DNA of 64,000 bases from Thiorhodococcus minor (GTDB lineage Bacteria; Pseudomonadota; Gammaproteobacteria; Chromatiales; Chromatiaceae), in the NCBI RefSeq assembly GCF_010820565.1, contig NZ_JAAIJQ010000003.1, positions 83,251 to 147,250 of the forward strand, in the 5' to 3' direction. A program made the translations under genes and the position numbers. Under the pieces are notes generated by a model. The model was not told the DNA's origin, searched no databases, and was given only the letters and a program-made list of their open reading frames with translations. Below are positions 52,246-62,695 of this stretch, one piece after another. Positions within the stretch are counted from its first letter, which is position 1. Every line of letters starts with the position of its first letter.

Positions 52246-52404
52246 GCGGGCCCTAGCGCGCCGTCTCAGTAGGAGACCGCTTGCGGGCGATACTTGAGCC
52301 AGGGGCCGGAGAAAGGATCGCCGGAAAGCTCCTTGTCCTCATCCCGTCACTCATTTTCGGAGTGACTGAACGGCCGGTCGGATGATTTCGTGAAATCGCC
52401 TTAG
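52205..52404. mobile_element. MITE-like element with 13-bp perfect terminal inverted repeats
   Basis: CTAAGGCGATTTC at 52205-52217 is the exact inverse complement of GAAATCGCCTTAG at 52392-52404. Nested inside is a second perfect 14-bp inverted repeat, TCGCCCGCAAGCGG (52236-52249) and CCGCTTGCGGGCGA (52277-52290). The 200-base interior has no open frame of note. No target-site duplication is evident at the ends. It lies upstream of the TumE-like toxin and before cas4-cas1. Confidence 0.5.
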
Positions 52405-52700
52405 ACCGGCACTGGGTGGGAGGGCCGCTCCGACGCAACGACGCCTGCTCCGACCGTCCCAGTCGCGGCGGGGCACCGCTCCCACGGATCGAGCGGGCGA
52501 CCCGATCTAAGATCCGGCGCAGGTCTCAACGGATCCGGTCCTGGGCGGTGGATCGCGTTTCTTCGTCAAGATTCTATGCTCTCAGTCGTTAATTGCGTGT
52601 ACGCGTCGGATACGTCGGAACCGATTCAATGGAGGCGACGCTCCGCCCTGAGCCGTCGCCGATCAGCCATACCGCCAGTCAGGCCGCTGGGGAGGAAGCC
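52246..52700. repeat. Noncoding interval before cas4-cas1
   Basis: These 455 bases have no supported gene. They hold most of the MITE-like element, a degenerate GTGGGAGC-type repeat (about 52435-52492, ending GGCACCGCTCCCAC), and 110 bases of unique DNA before the cas4-cas1 start. A promoter for the adaptation genes should lie here, but none stands out. Confidence 0.7.
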
Positions 52701-54425
52701 ATGACCAAGGATGCGATTCCGGAGCAGATGGAGCTAGAGCTACCCTTCCCGGAGATGGTGCGGGATGTCCCGCTGCTGCCGGCGCGGATGATCAACGAAT
52801 TCTGCTACTGCCCCCGGTTGGCCTACCTCGAATGGGTGCAGGGGGAGTGGGACGACTCGGCGGACACGGTCGAGGGCCGTCACGCCCACCGCAGGGTCGA
52901 CCGGCCTGGCGGAACGCTGCCGCCGGCCGAAGCGGCCGAGCCGGAAGAGAAGATCCACGCCCGCTCGATCACCCTCTCATCGAACCGGCTCGGACTCATC
53001 GCCAAGATGGATCTGATCGAGGGCGAAGGGAGCCGCGTCACACCAGTGGATTACAAACGGGGCAAGCGTCCGCACGTGGCGCACGGCGCCTATGACCCGG
53101 AGCGCGTCCAGCTCTGCGTGCAGGGCATGATCCTGGGCGAGCATGGCTACGACTGCACCGAAGGCGCCCTCTACTATGTCGCGAGCCGCGAGCGCGTCCG
53201 TGTCGAGCTGGACGAGGAGCTGCGCGACCTGACCCGGCGGACCATCGACGGGCTGAGATTCGTCGCCGCGGGAGGACAGATCCCGCCGCCGCTGGAGGAC
53301 AGTCCGAAGTGCGCCCGCTGCTCGCTCGTCGGCATCTGCCTGCCAGACGAGATCAGCTTCTTTCGGGGTGCCAACATTGCGCCCCGACCGCTCGCCGTAG
53401 GCGCGGATACAGCCATGCCCATGTACGTCCAAGCCTTTCACGCCAAGGTCACCAAGGCCGGAGAGCGGCTGGAAGTCTTCATCGACGACAACAAGGTCCA
53501 GAGCGCGCGCCTCATCGACGTCTCCCAGCTCGCCCTATTCGGCAACATCTACCTCACCACGCCAGCACTGCAGGAGCTGATGCGCCGCAACATCCCCGTC
53601 ACCTGGCACAGCCACGGCGGCTGGTTCATGGGCCACACCTTTGGCACCGGACACAAGAATGTCGAGCTGCGCCGTGCGCAGTTCCGCCATGCCGACGATC
53701 CTGCGCTCTGCCTGAGACTCGCCAAGGGACTCGTCGAGGCCAAGATCCGCAATGCAAGAACCATGCTGCGGCGCAACTGGAAGACCGCTGGTGGAGCGCC
53801 GATGGCGCTACTCGAAGACCTCAATAGCGACATCCGACGGGCGCAGCGCACCGACGATCTCAGCTCGCTGCTCGGGATCGAGGGCACCGCCGCCGCTCGC
53901 TATTTCGGCGCCTTATCCAACCTCATCAAGCCACCGGGAGACGGCGAGACCCTGAGCTTCGACTTTCGCACCCGAAACCGCCGCCCGCCGACGGATCCGG
54001 TCAATGCCCTCCTCTCCTATGCCTACGGTCTTCTGACGCGCAGCTGGACCGTGGTCCTCTCCAGCGTGGGGCTCGATCCCTACCTCGGCTTCTACCATCA
54101 GCCACGCTACGGTCGCCCGGCCCTATCGCTGGACCTGATGGAGCCGTTTCGCCCCCTGCTCGGCGACTCCGCCGTCATCCAGGCCATCAACAACGGCGAG
54201 GTCCGGCCGACGGATTTCGTCCAAGCGGCCGGCAGCGTCAACCTGACCAATGACGGACGCAAACGCTTCATCGGCACCTTCGAGCGGCGGCTCGCACAAG
54301 AAGTCACGCACCCGATTCTTGGCTATCGGCTCAGCTATCGTCGGCTCCTGGAAGTCCAGGCGCGACTGCTTGCTCGACACCTGCTCGGCGAGCTCGATCA
54401 CTACCCCAGCTTCACGCCGCGCTGA
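52701..54425 (+). CDS. cas1: CRISPR adaptation Cas4-Cas1 fusion protein
   Basis: This 574-residue fusion is typical of type I-G. The Cas4 part (1 to about 215) is a RecB-like nuclease with an Fe-S cluster: Cys35 and Cys37 (INEFCYCPRL), His in EGRHAHRR, the PVDYKRG nuclease motif, and C-terminal cysteines (CARCSLVGICLPDE). The Cas1 integrase part follows, with GLDPYLGFYHQPRYGRPALS (active-site His) and LDLMEPFRPLLGD (acidic residues). I chose the ATG at 52701, preceded by GGGGAGGAAGCC; the frame is open 108 bases further up. Cas4 trims the PAM-containing end so that spacers are inserted in the right direction. Confidence 0.95.
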   Translation: MTKDAIPEQMELELPFPEMVRDVPLLPARMINEFCYCPRLAYLEWVQGEWDDSADTVEGRHAHRRVDRPGGTLPPAEAAEPEEKIHARSITLSSNRLGLIAKMDLIEGEGSRVTPVDYKRGKRPHVAHGAYDPERVQLCVQGMILGEHGYDCTEGALYYVASRERVRVELDEELRDLTRRTIDGLRFVAAGGQIPPPLEDSPKCARCSLVGICLPDEISFFRGANIAPRPLAVGADTAMPMYVQAFHAKVTKAGERLEVFIDDNKVQSARLIDVSQLALFGNIYLTTPALQELMRRNIPVTWHSHGGWFMGHTFGTGHKNVELRRAQFRHADDPALCLRLAKGLVEAKIRNARTMLRRNWKTAGGAPMALLEDLNSDIRRAQRTDDLSSLLGIEGTAAARYFGALSNLIKPPGDGETLSFDFRTRNRRPPTDPVNALLSYAYGLLTRSWTVVLSSVGLDPYLGFYHQPRYGRPALSLDLMEPFRPLLGDSAVIQAINNGEVRPTDFVQAAGSVNLTNDGRKRFIGTFERRLAQEVTHPILGYRLSYRRLLEVQARLLARHLLGELDHYPSFTPR

Positions 54426-54439
54426 GGAGGCACCAGGAG

Positions 54440-54733
54440 ATGGACCAGAAGCTCTACATCGTGACCTATGACATCTCGGACCAGAAGCGCTGGCGCCGGG
54501 TCTTCAAGCTCATGAAAGGGTTCGGCGAATGGGTTCAGCTATCGGTCTTTCAGTGTAGGCTCACACCTCAACAGCACGCCGAGCTCATCGCGCTGCTGGA
54601 TGGGATCATCCACCATTCGGAGGATCATGTTCTGTCGCTCGACTTCGGGCAGGCAGACCATGTGCTGCCTCGCGTCGTCAGCTTAGGAAAAACGGGCTTC
54701 ACACCAATCGAGCAAGACCCGATCATCGTCTGA
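54440..54733 (+). CDS. cas2: CRISPR-associated endoribonuclease-fold protein Cas2
   Basis: This 97-residue protein has the Cas2 ferredoxin-like fold: YIVTYDISDQKRWRRVFKLM (Asp in TYDIS), FGEWVQLSVFQCRLTPQQHA and the C-terminal VVSLGKTGFTPIEQDPIIV. It bridges Cas1 dimers in the spacer integration complex. CAGGAG precedes the ATG; the gene starts 14 bases after cas4-cas1. The array leader follows directly. Confidence 0.95.
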   Translation: MDQKLYIVTYDISDQKRWRRVFKLMKGFGEWVQLSVFQCRLTPQQHAELIALLDGIIHHSEDHVLSLDFGQADHVLPRVVSLGKTGFTPIEQDPIIV

Positions 54734-54985
54734 ATCCAGCGTCAACAAGACCGCCCTTTCAGCCAACGCCAATGCACATCGCCACCGCTGCCCCATGCGT
54801 GCGAGCGCTCGTGTGCCGACAAAAAGCCCGGTAGCGCTCGCAGCACCAAGTTCTTTGACAATCAGTGAATTTCAAGATTATGCTCAAGCAGTCTGAGCAG
54901 ACAGCGGCCACACCTGATCGAGCATCCGCTCAGGTCTCGCGGCTTCCACCGCTGACCGCGTCCCTGCTGGCCCCGAACGGAGTCC
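54734..54985 (+). promoter_or_regulatory. CRISPR leader and array promoter
   Basis: These 252 bases join cas2 to the first repeat and contain no gene. The local AT-rich part holds TTCTTTGACA, with TTGACA at 54855-54860 and a possible -10 (GATTAT or TTATGC) 15-17 bases later, suggesting transcription into the array. Position next to cas2 and repeats ending ATTGAAGC both support leader-to-array reading on the plus strand. Confidence 0.7.
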
Positions 54986-57900
54986 CTTTCCCTGGCTTAT
55001 TCGCCAGGGCCTCATTGAAGCAGGGCTGAATTCGTTGGTCCAGGTGGTGAAGGCTTCTTTCCCTGGCTTATTCGCCAGGGCCTCATTGAAGCGCAGCCGC
55101 TCATGCATTGTCCAGCCTCTTCAGCGTCCTTTCCCTGGCTTATTCGCCAGGGCCTCATTGAAGCTCGTCTTCGACGCGGCCGTGGTCAAACGCGGCCGGC
55201 TTTCCCTGGCTTATTCGCCAGGGCCTCATTGAAGCGACCCATGCCCCGATGGTCTTGTCCCACACCAGCGCGCCCTTTCCCTGGCTTATTCGCCAGGGCC
55301 TCATTGAAGCCATTCTACGGCGCGCCAGGACGAAGCTTTACCTTCGACTTTCCCTGGCTTATTCGCCAGGGCCTCATTGAAGCGCAAGTTGCGTTGCCGT
55401 CGCAGAATGATGAGACCCGCTTTCCCTGGCTTATTCGCCAGGGCCTCATTGAAGCCACATCAACGCCCTGTACAGCCCGCTCGGCCTCGGCTCTTTCCCT
55501 GGCTTATTCGCCAGGGCCTCATTGAAGCGGTCGCTGGTTTCGAGCCCCATCAGTAACGCCCACGCTTTCCCTGGCTTATTCGCCAGGGCCTCATTGAAGC
55601 CGGCACTCCGGCAAGCCGTTTCAGTGCAGCCCCTCGGCTTTCCCTGGCTTATTCGCCAGGGCCTCATTGAAGCTATTGGTCTAGCCAAGCGCATGTGCGG
55701 TGAGTCCTGACTTTCCCTGGCTTATTCGCCAGGGCCTCATTGAAGCTAGGTATCGGCAGTCTCGGCAGTCTCGGCAATAGACTTTCCCTGGCTTATTCGC
55801 CAGGGCCTCATTGAAGCTCCACGCGCCACTTCCAGGCCAGCCCGCGCAGCCCGCTTTCCCTGGCTTATTCGCCAGGGCCTCATTGAAGCATGCGGATGGA
55901 GCGCGACATCCTGTCAAGCTGGTCCTTTCCCTGGCTTATTCGCCAGGGCCTCATTGAAGCGTCGTAGATCACCAGGACATCATCAGCATGTAGGCCGGCT
56001 TTCCCTGGCTTATTCGCCAGGGCCTCATTGAAGCGCTGTCGACCCAAAGCCGTCGTAAATAACACCGGAGTCTTTCCCTGGCTTATTCGCCAGGGCCTCA
56101 TTGAAGCTTTTCTCTCTCTTGCCGAGACTGCCGAGACTGCCGACTTTCCCTGGCTTATTCGCCAGGGCCTCATTGAAGCTGCGAAGGCTGCGGTCACCGC
56201 ATCAGCGGCGCCATCCGCTTTCCCTGGCTTATTCGCCAGGGCCTCATTGAAGCGAGCCATTGGCGCCGCGAATCTCGGTATCGAGCACCTGCTTTCCCTG
56301 GCTTATTCGCCAGGGCCTCATTGAAGCGCGTTAATGGATTGCGTGCCGTCCTGTGCGGCGCTCTTTCCCTGGCTTATTCGCCAGGGCCTCATTGAAGCGC
56401 GGTGAGTGAGGCGTGCCCTGGAATCCGATGCGAGGCTTTCCCTGGCTTATTCGCCAGGGCCTCATTGAAGCAGCGACATCGTGGTGAATGCGGTCAAGGC
56501 GCCGAGCCTTTCCCTGGCTTATTCGCCAGGGCCTCATTGAAGCAGGAGTTGGTGGATAAGACGTATGTCGTCCGCAAGCTCGACTTTCCCTGGCTTATTC
56601 GCCAGGGCCTCATTGAAGCAAGGCCGACATCCTTGACTACGCGCAGGGGAGCACGCTTTCCCTGGCTTATTCGCCAGGGCCTCATTGAAGCCGCCACTTG
56701 TTAGGCATGCCGTGGTTTGCTGCAACTCCCTTTCCCTGGCTTATTCGCCAGGGCCTCATTGAAGCACGCGCAGGCCTTGGGCGTTGACGCGACCGGGCAG
56801 TACTTTCCCTGGCTTATTCGCCAGGGCCTCATTGAAGCCCATGTGGTGGGCGATTCTTTCCTCGTTGCGTGTGCTTTCCCTGGCTTATTCGCCAGGGCCT
56901 CATTGAAGCTCGCGCGTAATCCCAGGTAAACCAACCGCCTCCCGCCCTTTCCCTGGCTTATTCGCCAGGGCCTCATTGAAGCGCCCTTCACCACGGCCCA
57001 GCCGGTGCCATAGACGTTCTTCTTTCCCTGGCTTATTCGCCAGGGCCTCATTGAAGCACTGTGTTGACCATGATCGAGGCGAACTTGGCGTGATCCTTTC
57101 CCTGGCTTATTCGCCAGGGCCTCATTGAAGCGGAGCCCGCCAATGCTCTGAGCAATGTTGCGTGGCGCTTTCCCTGGCTTATTCGCCAGGGCCTCATTGA
57201 AGCCCAGTGGTGCCCTAACTGCCTATGGGGACAGCGGGGCTTTCCCTGGCTTATTCGCCAGGGCCTCATTGAAGCAGGGCCTACTCTCTCTCTCCTCTCT
57301 CCTCTCTCCTCCTTTCCCTGGCTTATTCGCCAGGGCCTCATTGAAGCAAGCGTGCCGTACTGATTGCGGTCAAGAGCATCCCCCTTTCCCTGGCTTATTC
57401 GCCAGGGCCTCATTGAAGCTCGTTCATGGCGTGGGATGCGGCGTCATCGGTTTTCTTTCCCTGGCTTATTCGCCAGGGCCTCATTGAAGCCGATCCGAGC
57501 ACGTGGCGCACACTGAGCAAGCCAAGGGCTTTCCCTGGCTTATTCGCCAGGGCCTCATTGAAGCTCATCCCCGGCCGCAGAATCATCCGATGCGCCGACA
57601 ACTTTCCCTGGCTTATTCGCCAGGGCCTCATTGAAGCTCGGCTATCCGCTCCCGCCATCGGGCTTGACGCTGGGCTTTCCCTGGCTTATTCGCCAGGGCC
57701 TCATTGAAGCTCGTCGAAGGCGCCTGCGGAGACGTCCCACACCAAGGACTTTCCCTGGCTTATTCGCCAGGGCCTCATTGAAGCGCGACAGCTGGTGGGG
57801 CGAGGAATCCGTTTCTGCCACTTTCCCTGGCTTATTCGCCAGGGCCTCATTGAAGCCAAGGATTGCAACAGCCGCTCAACAGGCGCCCAGCTCTTTCCCT

Positions 57901-60900
57901 GGCTTATTCGCCAGGGCCTCATTGAAGCTCGAGGAGTTGCTTGACATCCTGGATGACCACGCTCCTTTCCCTGGCTTATTCGCCAGGGCCTCATTGAAGC
58001 TGGGCCGTAGTGCGAAGTGCCGCCCGGAGGCCGTTCCTTTCCCTGGCTTATTCGCCAGGGCCTCATTGAAGCACCTGTCTGCAGGTCACACGCTGGATCG
58101 CCGCGAGCCTTTCCCTGGCTTATTCGCCAGGGCCTCATTGAAGCATAGTCGTCCATCTGTGGAACCGCCCAAACCCCCTCCTTTCCCTGGCTTATTCGCC
58201 AGGGCCTCATTGAAGCCTGTGCGATTGTGCGATCAACCGCCTCCAGCTCTTGCTTTCCCTGGCTTATTCGCCAGGGCCTCATTGAAGCTACTAGACCACG
58301 ATGAAGTAGCGCCATTGACGCCCACTTTCCCTGGCTTATTCGCCAGGGCCTCATTGAAGCGATCGATATCGCCGCAGTGCGCGCAGGGCAGCACCCTTTC
58401 CCTGGCTTATTCGCCAGGGCCTCATTGAAGCATGAGCTGGACAGCGTTCATGCTCTCAGCATGGCGTCCTTTCCCTGGCTTATTCGCCAGGGCCTCATTG
58501 AAGCTGGTTGATTGAACGTGACCCAAACTTGTATATCTGCCTTTCCCTGGCTTATTCGCCAGGGCCTCATTGAAGCCAGGGGCTGCCGGTCGCGACCGAC
58601 CGGGACAGCCGGCTTTCCCTGGCTTATTCGCCAGGGCCTCATTGAAGCGCTCCTGAGCGATCAGATTCAGGCGCTCGGACTCGGCTTTCCCTGGCTTATT
58701 CGCCAGGGCCTCATTGAAGCTTCTGCTTGTCCAGTGCCTTGACGGCCGCCTTCTTGACTTTCCCTGGCTTATTCGCCAGGGCCTCATTGAAGCTTTTTCT
58801 TCCTCTTCAGCGCAGCGAGCGCCGTGTCTGCTTTCCCTGGCTTATTCGCCAGGGCCTCATTGAAGCTCCGTCACTGTTGCGCTGAGCCGAGCCATCCCCG
58901 CCCTTTCCCTGGCTTATTCGCCAGGGCCTCATTGAAGCTGTCAGCACCTCATAGGGCAGTTCCAAGGCCACGCCAATTCTTTCCCTGGCTTATTCGCCAG
59001 GGCCTCATTGAAGCCCCGGCTTGGCGCTCGGAATCTCTCCGCAGTAGGCCCTTTCCCTGGCTTATTCGCCAGGGCCTCATTGAAGCGTAAAGGCCGACGA
59101 CGATGTCGGAGCCGGAGATCTGCTTTCCCTGGCTTATTCGCCAGGGCCTCATTGAAGCTAGGGTGATGGCCTGGGAGATGGCCGGGAAATCCCCCTTTCC
59201 CTGGCTTATTCGCCAGGGCCTCATTGAAGCCTTGTCGGTTTGCAGGACGATCCGCGTGCCAACCCGCGCTTTCCCTGGCTTATTCGCCAGGGCCTCATTG
59301 AAGCGCGCAGCCGACGGCGCCCTCCGTAGCATACCGCTCTTTGCTTTCCCTGGCTTATTCGCCAGGGCCTCATTGAAGCGGATGAGCAGCCTGGTACAAC
59401 TGCATCCCGTTTGGAACTTTCCCTGGCTTATTCGCCAGGGCCTCATTGAAGCTCGCCAATGACCTGGAACTCAGTGCTCGATGTGAACCTTTCCCTGGCT
59501 TATTCGCCAGGGCCTCATTGAAGCTGGTGTGTGCGTGGTTGGTAGACTCAGCGCTTCGTGGACTTTCCCTGGCTTATTCGCCAGGGCCTCATTGAAGCCA
59601 AGGATGGGAAGCCGCAGGAGATGGCGGCATGCCCCTTTCCCTGGCTTATTCGCCAGGGCCTCATTGAAGCGACAAAGCACAGACCGCCTATACCGTCGTC
59701 TACGGGCTTTCCCTGGCTTATTCGCCAGGGCCTCATTGAAGCACGCTACCGCGATGAGGATCTCCCTGAGGTCTCTGACTTTCCCTGGCTTATTCGCCAG
59801 GGCCTCATTGAAGCCCTGGCTACCAGCGCGAAAAGAAGCGAGGCATGCAGTCTTTCCCTGGCTTATTCGCCAGGGCCTCATTGAAGCTGCGGGTCCCAGC
59901 GGGCACCGTACTTCTTCGCGTGCTTTCCCTGGCTTATTCGCCAGGGCCTCATTGAAGCACGCCCGTGGTACGCGGGAGCTCTTGGCCGGCCTGCTTTCCC
60001 TGGCTTATTCGCCAGGGCCTCATTGAAGCGCGCGTGATCCAGCGGATGCGCTTGCGCGGCTCCGGCACTTTCCCTGGCTTATTCGCCAGGGCCTCATTGA
60101 AGCGGTGCGGTGTCAGATCGAGGGCGTGCCGAAGCGCTGGCTTTCCCTGGCTTATTCGCCAGGGCCTCATTGAAGCCGGTGGCCGCGTCCGCGCCGGTTG
60201 CGCCGGGCATCCTTTCCCTGGCTTATTCGCCAGGGCCTCATTGAAGCCACATCAACGCCCTCTACTCGCCCCTGGGACTGGGTCTTTCCCTGGCTTATTC
60301 GCCAGGGCCTCATTGAAGCGATGCGCGGGAGCGGCCAGTGAACACCGGGCGGCTCTTTCCCTGGCTTATTCGCCAGGGCCTCATTGAAGCGCCAAGGAGG
60401 TGATGCAATGATGACCGACCACGTCACCTTTCCCTGGCTTATTCGCCAGGGCCTCATTGAAGCGAGGCGGGCCAGGAGGTACAGCTCCATCTGCACACCC
60501 TTTCCCTGGCTTATTCGCCAGGGCCTCATTGAAGCGACTTTGTCGACTTCTAGTTCAGAGAGCATGAGGATCTTTCCCTGGCTTATTCGCCAGGGCCTCA
60601 TTGAAGCCGAGCAGGACGGGTCTGCCGCTCGCGGCGTTGCGGCCTTTCCCTGGCTTATTCGCCAGGGCCTCATTGAAGCGTGCCTGCACGCATGAAGGTC
60701 TTATAGGTTTGCCCGCTTTCCCTGGCTTATTCGCCAGGGCCTCATTGAAGCATGGACGTGCTCGGGGTGAGCTATCTCAAGACAGTGGACTTTCCCTGGC
60801 TTATTCGCCAGGGCCTCATTGAAGCCAACAGTCCCAGCGGCTCGCCGTCGACGGCATCCCGGGCTTTCCCTGGCTTATTCGCCAGGGCCTCATTGAAGCA

Positions 60901-62567
60901 TAGAGGGTGATGGACTGGAGCTTGATCTCCCCTGACTTTCCCTGGCTTATTCGCCAGGGCCTCATTGAAGCATGGGGTCGCTGTACTGCGTCGGCCAGGT
61001 CAGCCCATCTTTCCCTGGCTTATTCGCCAGGGCCTCATTGAAGCCCGGAGCGCGCGCGAATGCCCGAGGGATCGCCTCGCTCTTTCCCTGGCTTATTCGC
61101 CAGGGCCTCATTGAAGCGCAGGTCCGCGACCGCCTGGGCGGTCTGAACGTGCGCCTTTCCCTGGCTTATTCGCCAGGGCCTCATTGAAGCGACCTGACGC
61201 TTACCGGGTTCGACCAGGGGGAGATCTTTCCCTGGCTTATTCGCCAGGGCCTCATTGAAGCGTGGCGTTGACCGTGACCGCGTTCGCGCTGCTGTTGTGC
61301 TTTCCCTGGCTTATTCGCCAGGGCCTCATTGAAGCCGGGCGGAAGGGGCGCTTGTGCGCGGGGTGCTGAACCTTTCCCTGGCTTATTCGCCAGGGCCTCA
61401 TTGAAGCGGACACTTGAAGTGCCGATCACCATTCGGCGTCTCCGTCTTTCCCTGGCTTATTCGCCAGGGCCTCATTGAAGCGCCGCGCGTCATGTTGCTG
61501 GGGCGCAGGATCGGGGCCTTTCCCTGGCTTATTCGCCAGGGCCTCATTGAAGCAAGTTGCAGGCCGAGGGGGATGGGGATGGGAGCGAGCTTTCCCTGGC
61601 TTATTCGCCAGGGCCTCATTGAAGCGTCATGCCAGGCCCGCCCCGCACCGGCCCGCACCCGCTTTCCCTGGCTTATTCGCCAGGGCCTCATTGAAGCGAT
61701 GTGATGGCGAACACTTTTTTCATGGTGCTTTCACTCTTTCCCTGGCTTATTCGCCAGGGCCTCATTGAAGCTTCAACGTGCGCCGCTTCGTCGAGGGCAC
61801 CGAGGTGGTCTTTCCCTGGCTTATTCGCCAGGGCCTCATTGAAGCATCAGGATGCGATCCGGATAAGCCCCGGCATTCTTGCTTTCCCTGGCTTATTCGC
61901 CAGGGCCTCATTGAAGCCTAGCTCAGGTGCTGGCATCGTCGTTGCCCTCCTGGCTTTCCCTGGCTTATTCGCCAGGGCCTCATTGAAGCCATGTCGAGAT
62001 CTCCAGTCAGGACGCTCAAGCCTAGCCTTTCCCTGGCTTATTCGCCAGGGCCTCATTGAAGCACGAGCTGCGCACCATCATGACCCGCGTGGTGCGCGAA
62101 CTTTCCCTGGCTTATTCGCCAGGGCCTCATTGAAGCGACGCCGACCGGCTGACGGCCCCGGCCTATGCGCGGCCTTTCCCTGGCTTATTCGCCAGGGCCT
62201 CATTGAAGCGAGTCTCCGGGCCGTCTTGACCTTCCTTGCCCTTCCCTTTCCCTGGCTTATTCGCCAGGGCCTCATTGAAGCCACGTGAAACCTTCGGGAG
62301 ATCAAGATGGCGACAGCCTTTCCCTGGCTTATTCGCCAGGGCCTCATTGAAGCTGCGCGGACTCGTCGAGCTGGTCCGAGGCCTCGGCCCTTTCCCTGGC
62401 TTATTCGCCAGGGCCTCATTGAAGCTCGGACGGGGGCGAGCATAAGATCCGGATTCGGAACTTTCCCTGGCTTATTCGCCAGGGCCTCATTGAAGCAGAG
62501 GGAGTTCGTCGGCGGTCTCGGCTTCGTCGTCCTTTCCCTGGCTTATTCGCCAGGGCCTCATTGAAGC
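54986..62567 (+). CRISPR. Type I-G CRISPR array, 105 repeats and 104 spacers
   Basis: I located 105 copies of a 36-base repeat, beginning CTTTCCCTGGCTTATTCG and ending CCAGGGCCTCATTGAAGC. The first starts at 54986 and the last at 62532. Unit length is 71-76 bases, so spacers are 35-40 bases. Every copy I read appears identical, including the last one. The repeat has an internal stem CCCTGGC/GCCAGGG with loop TTATTC, fit for Cas6-type cleavage, and a 3' ATTGAAGC that would become the 8-base crRNA handle. The leader and cas2 lie directly upstream. Several spacers read as protein-coding or gene-start DNA, as expected for phage-derived sequence. Confidence 0.98.
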
Positions 62568-62616
62568 CGGGGGTGGTGGCCGAGGTGATCGAGGGCCTCG
62601 ATCGTCAGTTGGACCC

Positions 62617-62695
62617 GTAGGGTGGACGAGCGAGAGCGAAGTCCACCGAATCCCGCGCCTGTGTTGGTGGACTGCGCTGCGCTTGTCCACCCTAC
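62617..62695. repeat. GTAGGGTGGAC palindromic repeat after the array
   Basis: This is a complete 79-base copy with outer arms GTAGGGTGGAC and GTCCACCCTAC and inner AGTCCACC/GGTGGACT. It begins 50 bases after the last CRISPR repeat and ends within the 3' end of a truncated MerR-type gene. Confidence 0.85.

Noticed and set aside
58361-58395. Match between spacers 23 and 47 over GCGCAGGG(G/C)AGCAC
   Set aside because: Only 14 of 15 bases match and the reading frames and flanks differ, which is too little for shared origin in GC-rich DNA.
54986-62567. Many overlapping open frames through the array, with repeated peptides such as FPWLIRQGLIEA or FPGLFARASLK
   Set aside because: The 36-base repeat has a length divisible by three and no stop in several frames, so spacers stay open by chance. 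There are no ribosome-binding sites or family matches; this is CRISPR DNA, not a repeat protein.
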